A stretch of 6,921 nucleotides of DNA from Bifidobacteriaceae bacterium NR021 (GTDB lineage: Bacteria; Actinomycetota; Actinomycetes; Actinomycetales; Bifidobacteriaceae), in assembly GCA_003585845.1 (NCBI GenBank), contig NQOP01000002.1, positions 177,123 through 184,043 on the forward strand, in the 5' to 3' direction. Made by a program: the position numbers and the translations under genes. The notes below the pieces were generated by a model that made no database searches, was not told where the DNA came from, and worked only from the letters and a program-made list of their open reading frames with translations. Each line of letters begins with the position of its first letter. Position 1 is the stretch's first letter. Below, one piece after another: positions 1 to 6,276 of the stretch.

Positions 1-6
1 ATTTTG

Positions 7-1602
7 ATGCACTCAACATGGCTGTCTAATAAAAGCCAAAATCTCAGCCATGCGCTAACAGGCGAAGAAGCATACAATAATAATCGTCTTACACGTCCTG
101 CTTTAATTTCTCTTGCTATTCTTACGTTTATTACATTTATTGGCAATTTCGCACAATTACAACTTACTGCAGCATTGCCAACAATAGTTCAAGAATTTGG
201 CATAAGCGTCACAACTGGTCAGTGGCTTACTTCTATTTTCCAGCTGATTATGGCAATTATGGTTCCACTTACAGCATTTTTAACAAGACGCTTTTCTACT
301 CGCCAAATTGTTATTACTTCCATGTCGCTTTTTACTTTTGGATCCGTACTTGCATGGCTTAGTAGCGACTTTATGATGGCACTTGTTGGCAGAACTCTTG
401 AAGCTATTGGCACTGGCGTAATGTGGCCTGTTTTACAAATTACCGTATTCTCCGTCTACCCTGTTACTCGCAGAGGTATGGCAATGGGAAGCGTTGGCAT
501 GGCTATGAGTATTGCTCCAGCAATCGGTCCTACTATTGGTGGTTTGCAAACTGATATTAACGGATGGCGTTCTATTTTCTGCTCTCTTACTATTATCGGA
601 GTAATATCCGTTGTTTTGGCAGTATTTTTCTTGCATAATTTTGGAGAACACGATCCTAACGCGCACGCTGATTTCTTCTCTGTTGGTCTTTCGGTTATCG
701 GCTTCGGCGGGCTCATGTTTGGATTCACTAATATTGAAGGATGCGGAATTTCCCACCCATTATCTTGGGCTCCTATGATTATTGGCGCTTTTGGAATTGC
801 TTGGTTTGTTATAAGGCAGTTGCGAGCGCAAAAGCGCGGTCACACTCCCCTTCTTGGTCTTAATGTGCTTAAAAACCGCTACTTTATGGTAGGTACTATT
901 TGCGCATGCCTTACATTTTTTGCTTTCAGCTCAATTATGGTGCTTATTCCGCTTTATATTCAGTCTGATCGTGGTTTTTCAGCAACTATGAGCGGCTTAA
1001 TTCTGCTTCCTGGAGCGTTCGGCATGGCGATTTCGCAGTATTTTGGCGGTCGTATGTTAGATCGCTTTGGAGTGCGCCCAGTTGCTATGGCAGGCTCTAT
1101 TATTCTGTTTTTTGGCACTGTAATGATGAGTCTTATTGACATGGATACGTGGATTTGGTGGATTTCCATTTGGCAGTTTACTCGCCAAATTGGCATGGGA
1201 TTCTTGCTTATGCCAATAACTACGTGGTCTCTTAATTGTTTGCGTAAGGAAGAGCTTGGCGACGGTTCGGCTGTAACTAATACTATGCGTCAGCTTTGGG
1301 GCGCTATTGGAGCACCTGTTTTAGTAGTTACAATGACAGTATTGACAACTCTTCACCATTCTGGCACAGGTCACGCTGCCGATGTTGCTGCTAGTATTTT
1401 TGGAGTTCAATGGACTTTGCGCATTAGTGCTATTATTACGGGAATTATGGCTCTTATCGTTATTTTTGGAGTCAAGGGCGAAGGCACAGGTTCTGCTCAC
1501 AATCTTGCTCGTAGAGCTATTGACCGCATGCGCGTTTTGCATATTCCTCATTCAACAGAGCATCACAACGTGATGCACGATCACACTCATAATCATTACT
1601 AA
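7..1602 (+). CDS. MFS multidrug efflux permease, DHA2 (14-TM) family
   Basis: This is an integral membrane proton-coupled exporter of the EmrB/QacA-like DHA2 branch of the major facilitator superfamily; the substrate cannot be read from sequence. Counting from the ATG at 7 as residue 2, about 14 hydrophobic segments lie between residues 33 and 490. The loop after TM2 carries the DHA2 form of motif A (AFLTRRFSTR, 91-100). Motif C, typical of antiporters, is APAIGPTIGG (171-180), followed by GWRSIF. A second motif-A-like loop, GGRMLDRFGVRPV, lies at 348-360. The last 20 residues are His-rich (HSTEHH, then HDHTHNHY). About 30 polar residues precede TM1, so the N terminus is probably nearly complete. 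However, the frame is open to the window edge (TTG at 4, ATG at 7) and no ribosome binding site is visible, so the true start may lie upstream. The gene converges on the HNH nuclease gene. Family assignment is firm; the drug is unknown. Confidence 0.9.
   Translation: MHSTWLSNKSQNLSHALTGEEAYNNNRLTRPALISLAILTFITFIGNFAQLQLTAALPTIVQEFGISVTTGQWLTSIFQLIMAIMVPLTAFLTRRFSTRQIVITSMSLFTFGSVLAWLSSDFMMALVGRTLEAIGTGVMWPVLQITVFSVYPVTRRGMAMGSVGMAMSIAPAIGPTIGGLQTDINGWRSIFCSLTIIGVISVVLAVFFLHNFGEHDPNAHADFFSVGLSVIGFGGLMFGFTNIEGCGISHPLSWAPMIIGAFGIAWFVIRQLRAQKRGHTPLLGLNVLKNRYFMVGTICACLTFFAFSSIMVLIPLYIQSDRGFSATMSGLILLPGAFGMAISQYFGGRMLDRFGVRPVAMAGSIILFFGTVMMSLIDMDTWIWWISIWQFTRQIGMGFLLMPITTWSLNCLRKEELGDGSAVTNTMRQLWGAIGAPVLVVTMTVLTTLHHSGTGHAADVAASIFGVQWTLRISAIITGIMALIVIFGVKGEGTGSAHNLARRAIDRMRVLHIPHSTEHHNVMHDHTHNHY
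1560..1576 (+). other. 7-bp perfect inverted repeat near the 3' end of the MFS gene
   Basis: GCATCAC (1560-1566) and GTGATGC (1570-1576) pair perfectly around the 3-nt loop AAC. The hairpin lies inside the His-rich tail codons, about 24 nt before the stop. No T-tract follows, so it is not a classical terminator. It may be a by-product of the CAY/GAY-rich codons of the tail. Confidence 0.35.
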
Positions 1603-1605
1603 ACG

Positions 1606-1680
1606 CTTACAAAGTCGCTTACCAAAGCTTACCAAATACTTACCAAATCACTTACTAAGTCTCTTCACAAATACTAAGTC
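1606..1680. repeat. Degenerate 10-12 bp direct-repeat array between convergent genes
   Basis: CTTAC-initiated units begin at 1606, 1618, 1628, 1639 and 1651, with a decayed sixth unit (CTTCAC) at 1663. The core reads CTTACCAAA(T/G), and the spacing is 12, 10, 11, 12 and 12 bp. ACTAAGTC also occurs twice, at 1654-1661 and 1673-1680. The array occupies almost the whole gap between the MFS stop and the HNH stop. The same core appears once more in inverse orientation (ATTTGGTAA, 1695-1703) over the end of the HNH gene. It could be a decayed minisatellite or a helically phased protein-binding array; nothing visible decides between them. Confidence 0.6.
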
Positions 1681-1708
1681 GAGCGAAATCTTTAATTTGG
1701 TAATTTTT
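1640..1708 (+). terminator. Possible weak terminator for the MFS gene
   Basis: TTACCAAAT (1640-1648) pairs perfectly with ATTTGGTAA (1695-1703), and TTTTT (1704-1708) follows directly, as expected of an intrinsic terminator reading rightward. The arms are AT-rich and the loop is about 46 nt, so it would be weak. The left arm could equally be the preceding repeat copy (1629-1637). It overlaps the end of the convergent HNH gene. No better hairpin was found in this gap. Confidence 0.25.
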
Positions 1709-2402
1709 GTGCAGAACAGTTATGCAATACGCTTTCCATACTCTGTTTTTCTTCGCGAGTTACAGTTAAACCATATTTATATTTAACAGCTATTTGCCTA
1801 GCAACATATTCGCACCTAAAGGTTTTGTTTGAAGGAAGCCAGTAAGCTGCGGACGCGGAACCTTTTTCTTGATTAGCAGCTCCTTCAACCGCGAGTAGAT
1901 TCATCATATCGTTGCCAAATTTTAATCGTTTTGCACGATTCCATTTCCATGCTCCAGATTCCCACGCATTTTGTAATGCAACAACATGATCTATTTGAAT
2001 TAAGGCACTAGTTTTTCGCCCACGCACGAAGTTGATATCTTTGCCAGTATACGGATCATGTAGCAAACCAGAACGCACTTGGCAGGATCCTGCGTATTTG
2101 TATTTCACATTTTGTAAATCACGCGTTAAAACGTCTTCCCTAACGTCACATCCGTTACCGTCATCGTCAGTAGTACGATATCCGAATACTTGACGCTCGT
2201 ACCCGTAACGATAAGGCTTAGATATACGCAATTTTTTCAATGCTTGCGCAGCTTCTCCGCTTGCTTCATATTCTCCTGTAATCCTCCCAACGCTACTGTT
2301 TATTTTAGGAAGCAACAAGCCAATAACAATCCCACATAAAACAGCAAACAACAGCATCCAAAACAGCGCAAGAAGCTGCCTCTTGTTAAAACGCTTACGC
2401 AT
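1692..2402 (-). CDS. Membrane-anchored HNH endonuclease family protein (DUF1524/GmrSD-type nuclease domain)
   Basis: This is a 236-residue putative metal-dependent nuclease held at the membrane by its N terminus. The basic start MRKRFNKR is followed by one hydrophobic segment (about 9-31), which predicts cytoplasmic N and external C. The rest matches the secreted actinobacterial DUF1524 layout: CDVREDVL (85-92), DPYTGK (116-121), the HNH core IDHVVAL (137-143) with the likely catalytic His139, AWESGAWKW (146-154), NDMMNLLAV (164-172), NQEKG (177-181) and WLP (188-190). Four cysteines lie outside the membrane segment (85, 107, 197, 229) and could form two disulfides, which fits an extracytoplasmic domain. 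The ATG start has GGGGGA at 2409-2414, 6 nt upstream. The gene lies 50 bp downstream of the pseudo-ABC gene on the same strand. The physiological substrate (environmental DNA, phage or competitor DNA) is unknown. Family is confident; role is inference. Confidence 0.85.
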   Translation of the reverse strand: MRKRFNKRQLLALFWMLLFAVLCGIVIGLLLPKINSSVGRITGEYEASGEAAQALKKLRISKPYRYGYERQVFGYRTTDDDGNGCDVREDVLTRDLQNVKYKYAGSCQVRSGLLHDPYTGKDINFVRGRKTSALIQIDHVVALQNAWESGAWKWNRAKRLKFGNDMMNLLAVEGAANQEKGSASAAYWLPSNKTFRCEYVARQIAVKYKYGLTVTREEKQSMESVLHNCSAQKLPN

Positions 2403-2430
2403 GTTCAGTCCCCCGACCCAACTTATGCAT

Positions 2431-2438
2431 ATTTTATA
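2431..2438 (-). promoter_or_regulatory. Possible -10 element for the HNH nuclease gene
   Basis: On the minus strand the very AT-rich gap between the pseudo-ABC stop and the nuclease start contains TATAAAAT, about 30 nt upstream of the ATG. That distance would suit a short leader carrying the GGGGGA ribosome site. No convincing -35 hexamer is seen 16-18 nt upstream. The nuclease may therefore have its own weak promoter, depend on read-through from the ABC gene, or both. Confidence 0.25.
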
Positions 2439-2452
2439 TTTTTAAATTAATA

Positions 2453-5017
2453 TTAGTTACTGCTTTTAACTCTCATAACAGACGGTATTCTTTGTAAAAC
2501 AACATCTACAACTTGCTGAATCATAATTACAAGCAAAACCATTGCCATAACTGCATAAACCGTGCTCCATGCTGGAATATTAGCTGGCACTGGATGAATA
2601 GTGTGAGAAACAACTAGTGCTGCTGCAGAAATGCTAATTAACGATATAGCAAGAACAAGTGCCGACATGCCTCCACTTTTACGAGCCAGACGCATTCTTT
2701 GTTGAGAAACTTTATGCATTGAAGAAACCATTCGATTAACGCAATGCTCACCTTGCCTAAATGCAAGTACTTCATCGATACCAAGCTCAATATCACTTAC
2801 TTCATTCTCAACTTCATGTTGTTCAATGCGCACTTTATTTGCAATATGCTTGGAGCGTATAAGTAAGTACCTAGGAACAATAAACATAATAAATACGCAC
2901 GAAACAATAGCTACATAAGACAAATTCGCATCGAAATAGTACAAAACAACCATAAGAGGCACAACTGCAAATATCATTCCAACATTCATGCTGATATGCG
3001 CTTTATGCCAACGTTCGTGATGCATATCTACACCTGCAAATGTTGTAACAAGAGTTAATGCACGAACTGCCATACAAGCAACAGCAACAATCACGCACTG
3101 TTGCATTACAAAACCAAATATTGGACGTCCTGCAACAGCAAACATTGCTGAAACAATAGCAACAGGAATACATACTGCAGAAACAAGATTGAGAGCAGTA
3201 CTAAACATTGATATAAAAGCAAAAATAGCACGCTTGAACTTTGAGATTGTTCGCACTTCATAAGTGTAAGCAATACTTGCAATAGAAGAAATATGCTTGT
3301 TTTTATTAGAATCTTGCTGAGTTTGCTCAACGTTTTGCGAGTTTTGCCCGTCCTTAGAGTTTTGCGATTCGTTTAATTTATTTAGTTGCGTAATATTTTT
3401 AGAACTATCATTAGCAACATGGCGATACGATTCTACAGTTGCTATTTCGTCAGTTGCGCTAATTCCAGCATCATTTGGCATTAAAACTATTACATTCGCA
3501 TAACGCGCTATGCGACGCAATATTTTAACAATTTCTTCAGCTTCATGATTGCTAATATCACATTGAGAATAATCAAAAACGTATACTCTAGTATGTCTTA
3601 AAATTGCTCTAGCAAGAATAATGCGACGCTTTAAATCTTCAGAATTATAGGATGCTTCAGGATTATTAAGAAGCCTATCTATCGGCATATCTAGACCGTC
3701 GTAATCAGCATAAACAACACCATCTATTCGCACAGCTCGCAATGCATCCCACATTGCAGTAGTCGTAGCTGTTGGAGCAGCCAAAAGTAAGTTTTCTCGC
3801 AATGTTGTGGAAAATAGATGACTTCGCTCGCTAACTATAGTAACAATATCTGCTAAAGCTGCAGAACTTGCATCATTCAACGACAAGTAAGATGCACTAT
3901 CGTTTGCGTCAAATACTTCAGAAACTACAAATGGAGAAACGTCGTCTTCATGAATATCATAACGATCGCTATAAGAAAGCAATATGTCAGCAGATTTATT
4001 AAAACCTGTGCCAGAAAGTATTTTCTCACGCATAACATGATGATATTTACTTGGAATAACTTGCAATTCACCAGATTTTGCAATTATCGATAAACGCTGA
4101 GCTTCATTAGTATTCGCACTATTTTCCGAAATATTGCATCGCATACGCAAAGCGACATTGGTGGAACCATCAGGCAAAGATAATGTTGAACCATCGTCAC
4201 TAAATGCTATTGGAGCAGGAGAATCAGTAACCATTTTCAGCAATGCTTCAACATGATCCAAACCAGTAACAGCATGTTTAACTACATGCATATTCTTACC
4301 AACAATTCTCAATGGTTGGACGCTTAACATTAACAAAGGCATTGTTAACAGAGCTGCAGCAAGACCTACACCTTTAACAGAAGATAACCAAACGGTTGCA
4401 ACAATTGCAAATCCAGCAACAACATATGCAAATAATGCACTTACGCAACGCCACGATACTGGGCTTAGCGCCAACGAGAATATAAGAGAAGCAACATTAA
4501 ACAATGCAGCTAATGCGCAAATACCAGCTATAGCAGGGTTAACTGTAAATAGTGCTGCAGAAACGACTACAGGAACAGGAATAGCTGCAATAATTTGTGG
4601 AACTAAAGAAGCAACAAAACTTTGTATTGCAAAAATATCTTCATTTACGCGCAAAGAAGTAACGTAATTAGAATCTTCAACATCCACAGAGCGTAGAGAT
4701 AACATTGCGTGCAACATTTTAGGACGCAAACGCATAGCTATTCGCGACTCAATTTCTGCACAAATAGTACACGACCAGTAAAAAACTGCGTATTTCAGCA
4801 AAATAATCGCAACTAAAGCAATAATGTAAGACGTAAATTCAACAGAACTCATTAAAGAAGTTCCAATAGAACGAACAGGTCTTAATACTGGAGACAACAT
4901 ACCAACGCAAACGTAGATAAAAGCTATGTTTACAAGATAAGAAATCGCAAGACACGCCGACCTTAAAACAACTAGATGCTTAATTCCTGGCACGAACGCA
5001 AAGCAGCGATTTATCAT
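2453..5017 (-). CDS. CydDC-like ABC exporter fusion with degenerate ATPase domain (pseudo-ABC membrane protein)
   Basis: The product is 854 residues, with order membrane domain, NBD-like domain, polar linker, second membrane domain. The first membrane part (about 1-260) opens like CydD and keeps a CydD-like stretch around QPLRIVGKNMH (234-244), but the long second cytoplasmic loop appears deleted near 180-192. The NBD region (about 290-530) aligns recognisably but has lost its motifs: no GxxGxGK[S/T] near 320-336; SERSHLF (396-402) where VPQxPxLF is expected; YNSED (457-461) for LSGGQ; VFDYS (480-484) with Tyr for the catalytic Glu; LMPND (512-516) with no switch His. A linker rich in N/Q/S (about 535-578) follows. 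The second, CydC-like membrane part (about 591-850) ends without an NBD. ATP-driven transport is therefore unlikely. CydDC normally exports reduced thiols or moves heme for cytochrome bd assembly; no such genes are in view. ATG start with AAGGA (5025-5029), 7-nt spacer. The reading frame is uninterrupted. Confidence 0.75.
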   Translation of the reverse strand: MINRCFAFVPGIKHLVVLRSACLAISYLVNIAFIYVCVGMLSPVLRPVRSIGTSLMSSVEFTSYIIALVAIILLKYAVFYWSCTICAEIESRIAMRLRPKMLHAMLSLRSVDVEDSNYVTSLRVNEDIFAIQSFVASLVPQIIAAIPVPVVVSAALFTVNPAIAGICALAALFNVASLIFSLALSPVSWRCVSALFAYVVAGFAIVATVWLSSVKGVGLAAALLTMPLLMLSVQPLRIVGKNMHVVKHAVTGLDHVEALLKMVTDSPAPIAFSDDGSTLSLPDGSTNVALRMRCNISENSANTNEAQRLSIIAKSGELQVIPSKYHHVMREKILSGTGFNKSADILLSYSDRYDIHEDDVSPFVVSEVFDANDSASYLSLNDASSAALADIVTIVSERSHLFSTTLRENLLLAAPTATTTAMWDALRAVRIDGVVYADYDGLDMPIDRLLNNPEASYNSEDLKRRIILARAILRHTRVYVFDYSQCDISNHEAEEIVKILRRIARYANVIVLMPNDAGISATDEIATVESYRHVANDSSKNITQLNKLNESQNSKDGQNSQNVEQTQQDSNKNKHISSIASIAYTYEVRTISKFKRAIFAFISMFSTALNLVSAVCIPVAIVSAMFAVAGRPIFGFVMQQCVIVAVACMAVRALTLVTTFAGVDMHHERWHKAHISMNVGMIFAVVPLMVVLYYFDANLSYVAIVSCVFIMFIVPRYLLIRSKHIANKVRIEQHEVENEVSDIELGIDEVLAFRQGEHCVNRMVSSMHKVSQQRMRLARKSGGMSALVLAISLISISAAALVVSHTIHPVPANIPAWSTVYAVMAMVLLVIMIQQVVDVVLQRIPSVMRVKSSN
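3323..3367 (-). repeat. In-frame 9-bp tandem repeats coding the pseudo-ABC linker
   Basis: On the minus strand, 9-bp units read TCGCAAAAC (3359-3367), TCTAAGGAC (3350-3358), GGGCAAAAC (3341-3349), TCGCAAAAC (3332-3340) and GTTGAGCAA (3323-3331). They translate to SQN-SKD-GQN-SQN-VEQ, followed by the looser TQQ-DSN. The units are codon-aligned, so gain or loss of copies changes linker length without shifting frame. They sit between the NBD-like domain and the second membrane domain, where length variation should be tolerated. Confidence 0.65.
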
Positions 5018-5078
5018 CTCCCGATCCTTTTCTTTATTCCATATTCATTCAAAACCCACACACTCCCAACTGATGTTA

Positions 5079-5104
5079 AGATTACGCTTCACACACACCA
5101 TCAA
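5079..5104 (-). promoter_or_regulatory. Weak promoter candidate for the pseudo-ABC gene
   Basis: On the minus strand TTGATG (5099-5104) and TAATCT (5079-5084) resemble -35 and -10 boxes, but the 14-nt spacer is short of the usual 16-18. It lies about 60-85 nt upstream of the ATG, in the only non-coding gap ahead of this gene. A GC-rich imperfect hairpin (5106-5121, halves ACGCCGG and CCGCGT with one bulge) sits just upstream and could be an operator or a structural accident. The remainder of the 143-bp gap shows nothing else I can name. Confidence 0.2.
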
Positions 5105-5140
5105 CACGCCGGCATCCGCGTAATTATGCTGATTTTAAGC

Positions 5141-5162
5141 AATTTTGCAGCATCGCAAAATT
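5141..5162 (-). terminator. Inverted repeat at the end of the LacI-family gene, possible weak terminator
   Basis: AATTTTGC (5141-5148) and GCAAAATT (5155-5162) form a perfect 8-bp stem with a 6-nt loop, and one arm overlaps the repressor's TAA. Leftward transcription would give a hairpin followed by UGCUUAAAAU, which lacks a proper U-run, so termination would be inefficient. It could alternatively be a protein-binding site, but its centre is not the symmetric CG typical of LacI-family operators. Confidence 0.35.
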
Positions 5163-6264
5163 ATCTCAATACGGCACCAATAGAAGAACGCAATTTTAAG
5201 CTAGCAGGTATTTGCCCAACTCCATGAGACATATCTGGGAATGCTGGCTCAGGCCCATGATTCATCAATCTCAAAGCTTCACGCACTGCCAACGACCCTA
5301 ATTGCTGCATATCTAGACTCACAGTTGTAAGAGGTGGGAAAAAATCACTTATTGACGGAATATCGCCGAATCCAACAACACTAATATCATTTGGAATTTT
5401 CAAACCGTGCTCATACAAGGAACGCACAACTCCTACTGCCTGCTCATCGCTTGAAGCAACAATAACAGTCGGCAACGCAATACCATCTATGCCAAATTTC
5501 TCAATCATATGATTCATTCGCGCGTAACTTTCAGAAGACTTCCACGAAGTACATTGCACAATATGCGAATGAATACCTTGAGCAGTTGAAAGTGAACGCC
5601 ATGCAATGAGTCGCGTTGCAGCGCCTCTCCATTGCGAAGGACCTGCTATATAAATGGCATTTCGATGTCCATAATGCGCAATAAGTGACACAATATCGTT
5701 CATTGCGCGAGATTGATTAATACCAATCATTGAATACTCAACGTTGCTATGAGAACGCAACATATTCATGCCTTCATGCGCGCTTATTGCACCATGAGTA
5801 GCAGTAACGCATACGCATGGCTTAAGAATACGCGTACGACACAGTGACGTAAATATTGCGTCTGTTGGAGCGTCAATTATTAATCCGTCGACATTTTGCT
5901 CTTCAAAACTCTCGCATAAATCTTGAATATCACTTTGTTCACATAATGTTTCGTTGACCATACTAATAGAAAGAAAAAGACCGCGAGATTTTGCTTGCGC
6001 TTCTATAGGAGCAATAATGTTTCGAGATGTTCTATTTTCTGCACCAACGATAAGCCCTAAAGTACGCGATTTCTTAGTTGCTAATGCGCGTGCTGAGTTA
6101 CTCGGATAATACCCAAGCTGCTCAATAACTCGCAGAACTTTAATTCGTGTGCTAGCAGAAACATCAGGAGAATTATTAATAACGCGAGAAACAGTTTGAT
6201 GACTTACACCAGCAGCGTGCGCAACATCGATCATTGACACGCGTTTTGCTTCATTTTTTGCCAT
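5161..6264 (-). CDS. LacI-family transcriptional regulator
   Basis: A DNA-binding repressor that releases or changes its operator affinity on binding a small ligand, usually a sugar. Numbering from the GTG at 6270 as residue 1, the N-terminal helix-turn-helix is SMIDVAHAAGVSHQTVSRVI (12-31), with QTVSRVINNSPDVSASTR as recognition region. The hinge helix is YYPSNSARALATKKS (54-68). The periplasmic-binding-protein-like effector domain fills about 70-355, with GHRNAIYIAGP (201-211), a ligand-region Arg at 220, IPNDISVVGFGDIP (292-305) and PPLTTVSLDMQQLG (312-325). Full length for the family. ATG at 6264 is preferred over the in-frame GTG at 6270 because the ribosome site GAGG lies 6 nt before the ATG and touches the GTG; this gives 367 residues. 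The usual GFDD reads GFGD. No sugar operon is in view, so the effector and regulon are unknown. Probably co-transcribed with rnhB. Confidence 0.92.
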   Translation of the reverse strand: MAKNEAKRVSMIDVAHAAGVSHQTVSRVINNSPDVSASTRIKVLRVIEQLGYYPSNSARALATKKSRTLGLIVGAENRTSRNIIAPIEAQAKSRGLFLSISMVNETLCEQSDIQDLCESFEEQNVDGLIIDAPTDAIFTSLCRTRILKPCVCVTATHGAISAHEGMNMLRSHSNVEYSMIGINQSRAMNDIVSLIAHYGHRNAIYIAGPSQWRGAATRLIAWRSLSTAQGIHSHIVQCTSWKSSESYARMNHMIEKFGIDGIALPTVIVASSDEQAVGVVRSLYEHGLKIPNDISVVGFGDIPSISDFFPPLTTVSLDMQQLGSLAVREALRLMNHGPEPAFPDMSHGVGQIPASLKLRSSIGAVLR

Positions 6265-6270
6265 ATGCAC

Positions 6271-6274
6271 CCTC
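6271..6274 (-). promoter_or_regulatory. Ribosome binding site that decides the LacI-gene start
   Basis: On the minus strand GAGG sits in the 12-nt gap after the rnhB stop codon. It is 6 nt from ATG (6264-6262) but immediately abuts the alternative GTG (6270-6268), so the ATG is the likelier start. The tight spacing implies that ribosomes finishing rnhB are close to the repressor start, allowing translational coupling. Confidence 0.6.
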
Positions 6275-6276
6275 GC

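Noticed and set aside
433..756. Long minus-strand open frames within the MFS gene
   Set aside because: They are antisense shadows of a clearly conserved transporter frame, with no ribosome site or recognisable protein.
1606..1680. CRISPR array in the convergent gap
   Set aside because: Units are only 10-12 bp, contiguous and degenerate, with no spacers and no cas genes.
2320..2345. Possible lipoprotein signal in the HNH protein (Cys23 in FAVLCG)
   Set aside because: The residue before Cys is Leu, not the small Gly/Ala/Ser of a lipobox, and the Cys lies mid-helix; a simple membrane anchor fits better.
2447..2455. TTAATATTA palindrome at the pseudo-ABC stop as a terminator
   Set aside because: It is too short and purely A/T to form a stable hairpin.
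2453..5017. Functional CydDC thiol/heme exporter
   Set aside because: No Walker A, LSGGQ, catalytic Glu or switch His can be found and the second ATPase domain is absent, so the plain transporter label would mislead.
4976..5227. 83-codon + strand open frame covering the LacI-gene/pseudo-ABC gap
   Set aside because: It overlaps the start of one gene and the end of another on the opposite strand, has no good ribosome site, and its translation resembles no protein family.
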